A stretch of 64,000 bases of DNA. It comes from Jatrophihabitans sp. Its GTDB lineage: Bacteria > Actinomycetota > Actinomycetes > Mycobacteriales > Jatrophihabitantaceae. The stretch is from positions 1-64,000 of the forward strand of contig DASWNX010000035.1 of NCBI GenBank assembly GCA_036399055.1. The letters are read 5' to 3'. A program made the translations under genes and the position numbers. The notes under the pieces were generated by a model. The model ran no database searches. It had not been told where the DNA came from and worked only from the letters and a program-made list of their open reading frames with translations. Within the stretch, counting starts at the first letter, position 1; each line of letters opens with the position of its first letter. Positions 45,771 to 53,976 of this stretch are shown here, in pieces.

Positions 45771-45821
45771 CAAGCCCTGCTCAGACGCAAGCCCTGCTCA
45801 GACGCAAGCCCCGCTCAGACG
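45771..45821. repeat. 17-bp tandem array at the end of the KS-like gene
   Basis: Three perfect or near-perfect copies of CAAGCCCTGCTCAGACG (45771-45787, 45788-45804, 45805-45821). On the minus strand each contains TGA, and the first unit read holds the real stop of the KS-like gene (45815-45817). Confidence 0.9.
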
Positions 45822-46912
45822 CGGACCAGGGCGCAGCCGACCGAGCCGTCGATGCCCAGCGAGGTGATTAGGCAGGGCCGCACCGGGTCGCCGGCGGGCC
45901 GGTCCGTGGCGGCCACCGCCATGGCCGCGGCCAACTGGAACGCGCCCAGGGCGCTGAACGAGTTTCCGGTGCGGTCCGCGGCCACGATCCGCCGGCCGAC
46001 GCCCGGCCCGCCGAGCGCCTGGTCCACCGCCGCCAGTTCGGCGCTGTCCAGCGTGCCGTCCCCGCTCTGCGCGAGGCTCACCAGCGCGATGTCCTCCGGC
46101 CGCAGCGCGTTGCGCAGCAGCAGCGCGCGGATCGTCCGGTCAAGCGCGGCCGACAGCGCTGGGGTGTCCGCGTCCAACTCCGCCGTGCCGAACTCGAAGT
46201 CGACCAGTTCGGCCGCGGCGGTCCCGCCGCCAGCTCCGCCCCGACCGCCGAGAAGGAACAGCACGCAGCCCTCGCCGAGCGGGTTGACCCCGCCGCCGGG
46301 CGCCGCCGCGCGGTGTCCACGGGTCACCTGCACACCGACCGAGACCGCGTCGGAGACCTCCTCGACGGCGCCGACCAGCAGAGTGTCGGCGTAGCCGAGG
46401 CGGATCATCCGGCTGGCGTACCGCAGGGCGACCAAGCCGGTCAGGTGCCCGGCGGCGATCGTGCTGTTGAGGCCGCGCAGCCCGTACCAGATCGCGGTGC
46501 GGCCGGCCGCGCTGTTCATCACGGTGTTCGGGAAGTCAGCCGGGTTCACCAGGTACGGCCGCTCCTGCACGAACGTGTCGCGGGTGAAGTCGACGATGCT
46601 GGCGATGCTGCCGGTGTTGGTGCCGAGGACCAGGCCGACCGACTCGCGGGCCTGCGGCTCGACCAGGCCGCCGTCGAGGACCATCCCGGCGGTGGCGATG
46701 ACCAGCGACGTCATCCGGTCCAGCGTCCGAGTGCCTTTCTTGCCGATCAGCGTGGTCGGGTCGAACCCGGTCAGCAACCGACCGTCGGAGCCGGCCTGCT
46801 GGGAGCCGAGAAATCCGCGGGAGAAGTCGTCCTTACCTACTCCTAACCCGGATACCACGGACCAATCATAGATTTCTGCCGTGGAAAGCGCTGATCCAAC
46901 CGAAACGGTCAT
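45815..46912 (-). CDS. Degenerate beta-ketoacyl synthase-like protein (KS-like 1, inactive)
   Basis: 365-aa thiolase-fold protein in which all three ketosynthase catalytic residues are lost. The nucleophile region reads GLNSTIAAGHLTG with Ala at about residue 153 where Cys is expected. The HGTGT motif is replaced by SGDGT, and the second His region reads DRTGNSFSALGA. The fold landmarks GLVLGTNTGS and GEGCVLFLL remain. It is shorter than true ketosynthases (about 410 aa). By analogy with chain-length-factor or ApeC-like partners it probably dimerises with an active KS such as the one encoded just across the divergent promoter. Unlike classical CLFs it does not have Gln at the nucleophile position. 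ATG 46912 has AAAGGA 6-7 nt upstream. Confidence 0.85.
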   Translation of the reverse strand: MTVSVGSALSTAEIYDWSVVSGLGVGKDDFSRGFLGSQQAGSDGRLLTGFDPTTLIGKKGTRTLDRMTSLVIATAGMVLDGGLVEPQARESVGLVLGTNTGSIASIVDFTRDTFVQERPYLVNPADFPNTVMNSAAGRTAIWYGLRGLNSTIAAGHLTGLVALRYASRMIRLGYADTLLVGAVEEVSDAVSVGVQVTRGHRAAAPGGGVNPLGEGCVLFLLGGRGGAGGGTAAAELVDFEFGTAELDADTPALSAALDRTIRALLLRNALRPEDIALVSLAQSGDGTLDSAELAAVDQALGGPGVGRRIVAADRTGNSFSALGAFQLAAAMAVAATDRPAGDPVRPCLITSLGIDGSVGCALVRV

Positions 46913-47138
46913 GACTGGTCCTTTCGGGCGCCGGCGGTGAGGCGACGTGCTTCTGTCTACAAAGACAAAGTATTTGTGTCTGCGGGACGTGTACTTCTCT
47001 AGGCGAAGACCGTAAAGTGCGTACTTCTACACGGGAGACCGTTAGAGTGCCTGTCTACGACATGGCGTATTAGGTCATCGTATCTACTTCCCAGCATGTT
47101 CATACGGCACATGGCTGTTAATGCGAAGGGGCGACATA
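46913..47138. promoter_or_regulatory. AT-rich divergent promoter region of the polyketide cluster, with direct repeats
   Basis: Gene-free 226 bp between KS-like 1 and the ACP gene, clearly more AT-rich than its surroundings. Two adjacent ~30-bp units start GT(GC)GTACTTCT and end AGACCGT(A/T)A(A/G)A (46989-47016 and 47017-47046), and a partial third begins GTGCCTGTCTAC at 47047; CTGTCTAC also occurs at 46953. A bulged inverted repeat AGACAAA...TTTGTGTCT lies near 46964-46982. These are candidate activator or repressor sites; no regulator gene is in the window. Confidence 0.5.
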
Positions 47139-47405
47139 GTGACGGTTGTTACCGATGAGGACCAGCGGCGAATCAAAGAGATCGTCGTCGACATCTTGGA
47201 GCTCGATGAGGACGAGCTGACGGATACGAGCCTGTTCATCGAAGACCACGACGCGGACTCGCTGCGTGCGATCGAGATCCTCGCCTCCCTGGAGCGCGAG
47301 TTCAAGATCGTCATCGACCAGGCCGAGCTGGCCAGGATGGTCAACCTCGCAGGCGTCTACGAGGTGGTGTCCACGTCCGAAGGTTGGGACGAGCGAGCAT
47401 CGTGA
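47139..47405 (+). CDS. Acyl carrier protein 1
   Basis: 88-aa type II ACP that carries the growing chain on a phosphopantetheine arm. The attachment site is Ser41 in DADSLRAIEIL, within a four-helix ACP pattern (IKEIVVDILELDEDEL ... LEREFKIVIDQAELARM). The GTG at 47139 is preferred over ATG 47121 because GAAGGGG lies 8 nt before it. It is first of a plus-strand operon and overlaps the next ketosynthase by GTGA. Confidence 0.92.
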   Translation: MTVVTDEDQRRIKEIVVDILELDEDELTDTSLFIEDHDADSLRAIEILASLEREFKIVIDQAELARMVNLAGVYEVVSTSEGWDERAS

Positions 47406-48655
47406 CGGTGGCCCAGGACGCCCGGCGCCGGGTGGTGGTCACTGGGCTCGGCCCGCTGTCCAGCATCGGGGTGGGCGTCGAGGACTTCGCCGCCGGCCTC
47501 GCCGCCGGCGCCAGCGGGATCTCTCCGATCTCCGCCTTCGACACCACCGGTTTCGGATCAAACCTCGGCTGCGAGGTGCGCGACTTCGAACCGGAGCGCT
47601 ACATCTCCCGGCTCGACCCCCGCACGCTCGGCCGCGCCTCCCAGTTCTCGGTGTCCGCGGCCAGCCTGGCATTGCAGGACGCCGGCGTCGACCCGGCTTC
47701 ATTGGTCGACCGCCCGGGGGTGATCTCGGTAGGCACCACCGACGGCGAGTCCCAGGACCTCGACCAACTGGTGGAGATCTGCGTCCGCAAGGGCGTCGAT
47801 GACCTGCCGCCGCAACGGGTGGCCCGGGTGCCGGCGAGCTGGCTGTCGGTGTCGATCGCCCGCGAGTTCGGCCTGCGTGCAGCAGAGACGGTGACGCTGC
47901 CGACTGCCTGCGCGGCGGGCAATTACGCGATCGGCTACGCCTTTGACGTGCTCCGGCTCGGCGAGGCTGAGTACGCGCTGTGCGGCGGCGCGGACGCGAT
48001 GTGCCGCAAGACCTTCGCCGGGTTCTACCGGCTCGGCACGATCGCGCCCGAGGTCTGCCAGCCCTTCGACGCCGACCGCAAGGGCATCCTCACCGGCGAG
48101 GGCTCGGGCATGCTGTTCCTGGAGACGATGGAGAGCGCCCAGCGCCGCGGGGCCTCCTGGTACGCCGAGATCCTCGGCTACGGGCTGACCTGCGACGCCA
48201 GCCACCCGGTGGCCCCGGACCGGGGCAGCATCGGCGACTGCATGCGGCGGGCGCATCTGAACTCCGGCGTCACCCCCGCCGACGTCGACCTGGTCTCCGC
48301 CCACGGGACCGGCACCAAGGCCAACGACCTCACCGAGGCGGCCGCGGTCCGCGACGTGTTCGGCGAGCGGATGCCGCCGGTGGTGTCGATCAAGTCGATG
48401 ATCGGCCACACGATGGGCGCGGCCAGCGCGCTGGCGACCATCGCCTGCTCGGTGGCGCTGGACCGGCAGTTCATCCCGCCGACGATCAACCACAACAGCA
48501 CCTGCTCTGACTGCGCGGTCGACTGCGTGCCCAACACCGCGCGGCAGGCCCCGCTGCGGGTGGTGCAGAACAACGCGTTCGCCTTCGGCGGCAACAACGC
48601 GATCCTGCTGTTGGCCCACCGAGACGGGTACCAGCCGCGGCAGGGCGCGGCATGA
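47402..48655 (+). CDS. Beta-ketoacyl-ACP synthase, active type (KS-A)
   Basis: 417-aa FabF-type condensing enzyme. The catalytic set is complete: Cys170 in LPTACAAGN, His301 in SAHGTGT, His336 in KSMIGHTMGA. The C-terminal NNAFAFGGNNA motif is present. It performs decarboxylative Claisen condensation on ACP-bound substrates. GTG 47402 overlaps the ACP stop, and its own stop overlaps the next KS gene (ATGA), so three genes are coupled. Compared with FabF it lacks nothing; its probable inactive partner is the KS-like protein encoded divergently or the fused domain downstream. Confidence 0.93.
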   Translation: MTVAQDARRRVVVTGLGPLSSIGVGVEDFAAGLAAGASGISPISAFDTTGFGSNLGCEVRDFEPERYISRLDPRTLGRASQFSVSAASLALQDAGVDPASLVDRPGVISVGTTDGESQDLDQLVEICVRKGVDDLPPQRVARVPASWLSVSIAREFGLRAAETVTLPTACAAGNYAIGYAFDVLRLGEAEYALCGGADAMCRKTFAGFYRLGTIAPEVCQPFDADRKGILTGEGSGMLFLETMESAQRRGASWYAEILGYGLTCDASHPVAPDRGSIGDCMRRAHLNSGVTPADVDLVSAHGTGTKANDLTEAAAVRDVFGERMPPVVSIKSMIGHTMGAASALATIACSVALDRQFIPPTINHNSTCSDCAVDCVPNTARQAPLRVVQNNAFAFGGNNAILLLAHRDGYQPRQGAA

Positions 48656-50814
48656 GCTGGTCGATCACCGGCGCCGGGATGCTCAGCAGCCTGGGCGGCG
48701 ATGTCGCCAGCTCCTACGCGGCGCTGTGCCGGGGCGAGACCGGGGTGGCCCCGCTGCGCTCGTTCGAGGCGGCGAAGTTCCGGGTGCGCCACGCCTACGA
48801 GGTGGCCGACCGGGTCGGCGGCAGGGACCGGCCGCGGCGGGCCTCGGACTGGCTGCAGGACGTGGTCGAGCAGGCGCTGGAGCAGGCCGGGCTGCGGCTG
48901 GGCGCCGACACCCGCCGGATCCCGGTGGTGGTCGGAACCGGGCTGGCCGAGCAGCGCTCCCTGGAGCTGTGGTGGCGGGGGGAGGCGCCGCTGACGGTGG
49001 ACCAGCTCGACCTCAGCGTCGGCCTGGCCGACCTCGGCCCGACATACACATTCGTCAACGCCTGCTCCGCCAGCCTGTACGCGCTGGCGGTGGCCACCGA
49101 CCTGCTCGCCCTCGGCGAGGCGGACGCGGTCGTGGTCGCCGGAACCGACGCGATCACCGAGAGCATGTTCGGCCTGCTGGACCGGGTGAACATGACACCG
49201 CCGACCGAGGTCCGGCCGTTCGACACCGAACGGCGCGGAGTCATCCTCGGCGAGGGCGCCGCCGCGATAGTGCTGGAGACGCCCGAGCACGCGTGCTCCC
49301 GCGGCGCGAGCGTGCTGGCCGAGCTGACCGGCGTCGGGACCAGCTGCGACGCCGACCACCTGACCGCTCCGCTGCTCGGCGGCATCCTGCGGGCGATGGG
49401 CGAGGCCCACCGACGCGCCGCGGCGACCCCCGGCGACATCGACGTCGTCTTCGCGCACGGCACCGGCACCCAGCTCAACGACGAGACCGAGGCCCAGGCG
49501 CTGCGTGAGGTCTTCGGCGGGCTGCCGCGCCGGCCGCTGGTGACCGCGCTGAAGTCGATGACCGGCCACACCTCCGGCGCTTCCGGCCTGATGAGCCTGG
49601 TGACCGCCGTCGAGTCGCTGGCCGACGGCCGGGTGCCGCCGACCCGCAACCACACCTCTGCGATCGAGTCGATCAGCTCATTCCCTGTCGTCACCGAGCC
49701 CACCGAGCGAACGGGCCTACGGCGGGCCCAGGTGGACGCGTTCGGCTTCGGCGGGGTGAACGCCGTCGCCGTGGTGGAGCGGCCGGCCTCCGACCGGCCG
49801 GCCCCCGACCGCTCCGCTTCCGACCGCGCCGCCCTGACCCGGCCGAGCGGCGTCGTGGTCAGCGCGCTCGGGCTGGCGGTTCCCGGCCTGGCCGGCGCCG
49901 CCGACCTGCTGTCTGTCACCCAGATCCCGCCGGCGTCGTTCACCCCGGCGGGCGTCGTCGGCAAGCGCGGCCTGCGTTACAAGGACCGGGCCAGCCAGCT
50001 GGCCCTGTGCGCGGCGGCGGCGACCCTGGACGAGGCGGGCCTGCCGCGGTCGCGGGCGGAGCGGACCGAGGGGGAGTCCTTCGGGGTGGTGGTGGCCACC
50101 ACCAACGGCATCTCCGAGACGGTCTGTCGGGTGTCGGAGACGATCCACGACGGCGGTGCGGTCAGCGCCGCGCCGATGGACCTGCCCAACGCCTCCGGCA
50201 ACGTGGCCTCGGCCTCGGTGGCGATCTGGTTCGGCTTCGAGGGCTTCAACCTCACGGTGGCCTCCGGGCCGACCTCCGGGCTGGACGCCATCTGGTTGGC
50301 GACGGCGGCGATCCGGGCCGGTCGAGCGCGCCGGATGCTCGTCATCGGGGTGGAGCCGGCGGCGGAGGCGGTGGACCGGCTGGTCGCCGAGACCGCCCGC
50401 CGCCACGGCGGCGCGGCGCCGCGGGTCTTCGACGGCGCGGCGGCGCTGCTGCTGGAGGACGCCGGCGCGGTGGCCGAGCGCGGCGGCCGGGTGCTGGCCA
50501 CCGTCGGCGGCTATGAGCGGGGTCCTGACCTGGACACGGCGGCGTGCGGCGCCCTGGCGGGGGACCGGCCCGGGCTCTGGCTGACCCCGTGCGGCGGCCA
50601 CGGCGGGACCAAGACCGAGCTGGCCGAGCTGACCGGCGCCGACACGGTGGGACTCGACGACCTGGTCGGTGAGGCCCTCGCCGCCTACGGGGTGCTGCAG
50701 GCTGCGGCGGGCGCCAGTTGGCTGGCCGGTCGGCCCGGCACGCGCGCGCTGCTGACCAGCGGCGGCTGCTGGGGCGGCGAGTACGCCGGACTCACGCTGG
50801 TGAGCGCCCGATGA
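48652..50814 (+). CDS. Fused active ketosynthase plus degenerate ketosynthase-like domain (KS-B)
   Basis: 720-aa protein made of two thiolase-fold halves. The N-terminal half (1-375) is an intact KS: Cys138 in FVNACSASLYA, His269 in AHGTGT, His306 in KSMTGHTSGA, and FGFGGVNAVAV near its end. A Pro/Asp/Ser linker (about 378-398, with repeated RPASDRPAPDRSASD) joins a C-terminal half of about 320 residues. That half lost the nucleophile (LTVASGPTSGLDA, Ala at about 537) and both histidines but keeps VVVATTNGIS and a VFDGAAALLLED strand. It looks like a KS/chain-length-factor pair fused in one chain. The DNA through the linker is continuous, with no frameshift. The next gene overlaps by ATGA. 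Confidence 0.9.
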   Translation: MSWSITGAGMLSSLGGDVASSYAALCRGETGVAPLRSFEAAKFRVRHAYEVADRVGGRDRPRRASDWLQDVVEQALEQAGLRLGADTRRIPVVVGTGLAEQRSLELWWRGEAPLTVDQLDLSVGLADLGPTYTFVNACSASLYALAVATDLLALGEADAVVVAGTDAITESMFGLLDRVNMTPPTEVRPFDTERRGVILGEGAAAIVLETPEHACSRGASVLAELTGVGTSCDADHLTAPLLGGILRAMGEAHRRAAATPGDIDVVFAHGTGTQLNDETEAQALREVFGGLPRRPLVTALKSMTGHTSGASGLMSLVTAVESLADGRVPPTRNHTSAIESISSFPVVTEPTERTGLRRAQVDAFGFGGVNAVAVVERPASDRPAPDRSASDRAALTRPSGVVVSALGLAVPGLAGAADLLSVTQIPPASFTPAGVVGKRGLRYKDRASQLALCAAAATLDEAGLPRSRAERTEGESFGVVVATTNGISETVCRVSETIHDGGAVSAAPMDLPNASGNVASASVAIWFGFEGFNLTVASGPTSGLDAIWLATAAIRAGRARRMLVIGVEPAAEAVDRLVAETARRHGGAAPRVFDGAAALLLEDAGAVAERGGRVLATVGGYERGPDLDTAACGALAGDRPGLWLTPCGGHGGTKTELAELTGADTVGLDDLVGEALAAYGVLQAAAGASWLAGRPGTRALLTSGGCWGGEYAGLTLVSAR

Positions 50815-51629
50815 CGGCGCGACGGGCCGCCCGGCTCGCCGCCGCAGGCCTGTCCGGCCCCGGCTGGGTCACCGCCGAGCAGGTCCGCAAGGCCTCCGGC
50901 GAGCCGACGATGCGGATCGGTTTCCTGCACGGGCTGCGGGAGAACACCCGATGTTGGGAGCGGGTCGTCGCGCTGCTGCCCGAGGACGTCGACGCCTGGG
51001 TGTTCCAGCTTCCCTGGGACGGCGCCCACGGCGACGACTGGGCGCTGGAGCGGGACCCGGGCGTGTGGATCGAGCGGGCGCTGCAGCAGGCGCCGGAGCC
51101 GTTCACCGTCCTGGTGGCGCACTCGTTCGGCGCGAACGTGCTGCTGGACTACCTGGACGCCAACGGGGCCCCGGACGAGCTCGGGCTGGTGCTGCTGGCG
51201 CCGTTCTACCGGGCGAGCCGGGAGGCCTTCGACTGGACGTTGATCAGCTATTACCTCAACGACTTCCACCACTTCCTCGCCAGCGGGATGACCGCCCGGC
51301 GCACCCGGCCGATCGATCCCGACGTGCTGCTGGGCATGAGCGAGAAGGTGCGCGGCTGGGTCGGCCCGTACGGCTGGCTGCGCTTCTTCGAACTGTTCTC
51401 CCGCACCCCGATGCTCGACCTGGAGGCGCTGACCCTGCCGTGCGCGGTCGTCGGCGGCGAGCTCGACGTCGCCTCCTACCCGGCCGACTGCCTCGCGTTG
51501 GCCGACGCACTGCCCAACGCCACCGTCGAGATCCTGCCCGGCTGCGGCCACCACCTGATGCTGGACGCGCCGCAGCGGGTGGCCGTGCTGATCCGGGAGC
51601 TGGCGCAGCGGCGGCGCCAGGCGGCATGA
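50811..51629 (+). CDS. Alpha/beta hydrolase (thioesterase-like)
   Basis: 272-aa hydrolase with nucleophile Ser in VLVAHSFGANVLL (about residue 106), acid in VVGGELDVASYP and base His in LPGCGHHLMLDAP, a complete triad. A helical cap lies between about residues 140 and 200. It may release or transfer the ACP-bound chain. ATG 50811 overlaps the KS-B stop. It differs from classic type II thioesterases, which usually show GHSMG. A second hydrolase of the same fold is encoded at 61 kb. Confidence 0.85.
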   Translation: MTARRAARLAAAGLSGPGWVTAEQVRKASGEPTMRIGFLHGLRENTRCWERVVALLPEDVDAWVFQLPWDGAHGDDWALERDPGVWIERALQQAPEPFTVLVAHSFGANVLLDYLDANGAPDELGLVLLAPFYRASREAFDWTLISYYLNDFHHFLASGMTARRTRPIDPDVLLGMSEKVRGWVGPYGWLRFFELFSRTPMLDLEALTLPCAVVGGELDVASYPADCLALADALPNATVEILPGCGHHLMLDAPQRVAVLIRELAQRRRQAA

Positions 51630-51666
51630 ACCGACGCGACAGCAGCCGAGAAGGAGGACGCACCGA

Positions 51667-52659
51667 ATGACGACATCCACCGCGCAGGTGGTCACCGCGC
51701 AGAGCAGGCCGCGGTACGAGGGCTCCAACATCAACACCTGGATCGGCTTCAAGCACGTCATGTACGTGATCGAGGAGGCCGTCCTGGACTTCTTGCGTCA
51801 GTCCGGCCGGTCGCCGCAGGAGCTGTACGAGTCCTACGGCCTGGGGGTCGACATCGTCGACTCCGACGCCCGGATCCTCACCGCGCTGCACATCGACGAC
51901 GTCACCCGCACCGAGGTCACCCAGCAGCCCGACGACGGCAGCGGCGAGCTGGCCTTCCGGACGGTGACCTACGTCGACCGGGCCGGCCAGAACGGCGCCG
52001 CGACGGTCAAGGCGGTGACCGCGAAGGTCCGCCTGGTGCTGCGCAAGGCGGCGGACGCGCCGGAGACGCCGGCTGACCTGGCCCCCATCACGGTCGCCGA
52101 GATCCGCCGGGGCCCCGCCCAGTCGCAGCCGGCGGGCGCTGGCGACAGCGGGGCGACGCTGGTCGGCCGCGGCGTGGTGGGCCCGGCTGACGAGGTGGCC
52201 AGGGCGCTGGGCGAGGGCCGCAACGCGGTGGTCTGGCGCTGGCGGATCCCGTACTTCTACTGCCACTTCAACGAGCGGATCCAGCACTCGGGTTACCTGC
52301 GGATCATGGAGGAGGTCGTCGACCTCTTCCTGGCCGAGCGGGGCATCTCCATCCGCACCCTGCTCGCGGGCCAGCGCTGGATCCCGGTCGTCCCGCAGGC
52401 CCGGGTGGAGATCCTGCGTGAGGCGCTGATGGAGGAGGAGCTCTACACCGTGTTCACGGTGGAGACCGTCTTCAAGGACCTGACGTACACAGCCGCGATG
52501 GACTGCTACGTCGTCCGCGACGGCGAGTTGCTGCACACCGCCACCGGCCGGATCACCCACGGCTACGCGGTGACGCTGGACCGGCACAACTGGCAGGTGG
52601 TGCCGTTTGACGCCAAGACGATCGCGGCGCTGAACAACGAGCAAGGAGGTGCGGTGTGA
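51667..52659 (+). CDS. Double-hotdog thioesterase-like protein
   Basis: 330-aa protein with two hotdog-like halves. The first has NTWIGFKHVMYVIEEAVLDFLRQSG (residues about 23-47) and the second NERIQHSGYLRIMEEVVDLFLAERG (about 203-227), each the long central helix region of a 4-hydroxybenzoyl-CoA-thioesterase fold. A linker of about 50 residues is Pro/Ala-rich. Acyl-thioesterase activity on ACP-bound chains is likely but a dehydratase or a non-catalytic role is possible. A strong AAGGAGGA precedes ATG 51667. It overlaps the next gene by GTGA. Confidence 0.75.
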   Translation: MTTSTAQVVTAQSRPRYEGSNINTWIGFKHVMYVIEEAVLDFLRQSGRSPQELYESYGLGVDIVDSDARILTALHIDDVTRTEVTQQPDDGSGELAFRTVTYVDRAGQNGAATVKAVTAKVRLVLRKAADAPETPADLAPITVAEIRRGPAQSQPAGAGDSGATLVGRGVVGPADEVARALGEGRNAVVWRWRIPYFYCHFNERIQHSGYLRIMEEVVDLFLAERGISIRTLLAGQRWIPVVPQARVEILREALMEEELYTVFTVETVFKDLTYTAAMDCYVVRDGELLHTATGRITHGYAVTLDRHNWQVVPFDAKTIAALNNEQGGAV

Positions 52660-53066
52660 GCAGTCCTAGTCCCTGGGTCAACCTGGACCGGGCCAAGCGG
52701 GCGATCGAGCTCTTCCACGCGGGCAAGGTCGAGCTGATGCGGCCGATGCTCGCCGAGGACGTCCTCTGGCGGGTGCCGCACAGCCACCCGCTGGCCGCCG
52801 ACATCGTCGGGATCGACAACGTGCTGGCGTTCTTCAAGCGCGTGCAGACCGACACCGATCGCACGTTCCAAGCCGAGGTGCTGGAGTTGCTCGGCAACGA
52901 GCGCAACATCTTCTGCCTGATGCACGTCCGCGCCAAGCGCGGCGGCAAGACGCTAGACCAGAAAGTGATCAACATCTGGAAGCTCCGGCCCGAGGACGGC
53001 AAGGTCTACGAGCGGGAGCTGTACATGGAGGACCAACCGGCCTCCGACGAATTCTGGGCGTACTGA
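52656..53066 (+). CDS. SnoaL/NTF2-like protein 1
   Basis: 136-aa NTF2-fold protein: AKRAIELFHAGKVELMRPMLAEDVLWRVP, then VGIDNVLAFFKRVQTDTD and a four-strand sheet ending FWAY. GTG 52656 overlaps the previous stop and has a textbook AAGGAGGT 5 nt upstream. In polyketide clusters this fold supplies cyclases, hydroxylases and double-bond isomerases. A paralogue follows directly; both end in an F-W-x-x tail (EFWAY and KFWSA), so they may form one complex. Confidence 0.85.
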   Translation: MSSPSPWVNLDRAKRAIELFHAGKVELMRPMLAEDVLWRVPHSHPLAADIVGIDNVLAFFKRVQTDTDRTFQAEVLELLGNERNIFCLMHVRAKRGGKTLDQKVINIWKLRPEDGKVYERELYMEDQPASDEFWAY

Positions 53067-53111
53067 CTCGGTGCGCCGCCTCACCCACCTGTCCAGCGGA
53101 AGGGAACACCC

Positions 53112-53591
53112 ATGACGTCGATCAAGAACGTCACCACTCTCACGGCCGACACCGCCGTGGATGTGGCCAAGAGCTACAAGGGCACCTCGATGGCCGACCA
53201 CCCGATGATCAAGCTCCTCGCCGCCGGCCACGTCCGGTACGGCAAGCTCAGTTTGGACTTGCTCCGTAAGGGCATCGCTGACGACGTGGTGTGGTACACC
53301 CCCGGGGACCACCCGCTGTCGGGAAGGATCGTCGGCATCGAGGGCGTCCTGGACTGGCTGCGGGAGAGCGCCGAGGTCACCGACGGCACCTTCCGGGTCG
53401 ACATGCACCGCATCGTCGCCGACGACGAGGTGGCCGCGGTCATCTCGACCTACCGCGGCGAGCGCAAGGGCATGATCCTGGAGATGCCGGGCGTGCAGAC
53501 CTTCCGGCGTGACATGACGACGAACAAGATCGTGGAGGCCCGGATCTGGGTCTATGACGACGTGTTCGTCAACAAGTTCTGGTCGGCGTGA
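53112..53591 (+). CDS. SnoaL/NTF2-like protein 2
   Basis: 159-aa paralogue of the preceding protein: KLSLDLLRKGIADDVVWYTPGDHPLSGRIVGIEGVLDWL aligns with its LMRPMLAEDVLWRVP...HPLAADIVGIDNVLAFF. The first 40 residues are an extension. A likely pair of acid/base pocket proteins acting on the polyketide chain; the reaction cannot be told. GGAAGGGAA lies 9 nt before ATG 53112. It is followed 7 bp later by the sulfur-carrier gene. Confidence 0.85.
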   Translation: MTSIKNVTTLTADTAVDVAKSYKGTSMADHPMIKLLAAGHVRYGKLSLDLLRKGIADDVVWYTPGDHPLSGRIVGIEGVLDWLRESAEVTDGTFRVDMHRIVADDEVAAVISTYRGERKGMILEMPGVQTFRRDMTTNKIVEARIWVYDDVFVNKFWSA

Positions 53592-53598
53592 GACCCGG

Positions 53599-53874
53599 AT
53601 GCGCATCAAGCTCCCAGCCGCGCTGAACCAGGGAGGCTCGCCCGGGATGGTCAATCTCGACATCCCGGCGCAGTCCACCCTTGGTTCGGTGCTGCAGGAT
53701 CTGGAGAGGCACATCCCCGGCGCGACCAGCAAGATAGTCAGCACGGACGGCAAGCTGTACGGCTACGTCAACCTGTACGTCAACGGCGACGACGTCCGTC
53801 ACGGCAAGGGGCTGGACACCCCGGTCAGCGAGCACGACGAGGTGCTCATCCTGCCGGCGATCAGCGGCGGATAG
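53599..53874 (+). CDS. MoaD/ThiS-like sulfur carrier protein
   Basis: 91-aa beta-grasp protein: MRIKLPAALNQ at the start, VNLYVNGDDVRHGKGLDTPVSEHDEVLILPAISGG at the end. The C-terminal Gly-Gly is exposed without extra residues, so it could be adenylated and thiocarboxylated without proteolytic maturation (unlike QbsE-type carriers). ATG 53599 begins 7 bp after the previous stop. Proteins of this family deliver sulfide to thiamin, molybdopterin, cysteine (CysO) and some natural products. There is no E1-like (MoeB/ThiF) gene or JAMM protease in the window, and the enclosing polyketide operon suggests a dedicated biosynthetic role. Confidence 0.88.
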   Translation: MRIKLPAALNQGGSPGMVNLDIPAQSTLGSVLQDLERHIPGATSKIVSTDGKLYGYVNLYVNGDDVRHGKGLDTPVSEHDEVLILPAISGG

Positions 53875-53905
53875 CGACGCGGCCCGCGACCGCGGGTCGC
53901 GTCAC

Positions 53906-53976
53906 GAGGTGAGGTCCTGGCGGCGACGAGCCGCGCTGACGAGGTGGAGGTCCTGGTGACGACGAGCCGCGCCGAT
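53906..53976 (+). repeat. Imperfect 35/36-bp tandem duplication at the start of the FAD oxidoreductase gene
   Basis: GAGGTGAGGTCCTGG... (53906-53940) is repeated as GAGGTGGAGGTCCTGG... (53941-53976) with one inserted base and four substitutions. The second copy contains the ribosome-binding site and first codons of the FAD gene; the first copy is a decayed version without a start codon in frame. Confidence 0.8.

Noticed and set aside
47402..50814. Classical aromatic type II minimal PKS (KS-alpha/CLF/ACP)
   Set aside because: The degenerate partners lack the CLF Gln and no aromatase/cyclase of the aromatic type is present; reductive enzymes point to a fatty-acid-like or polyene pathway.
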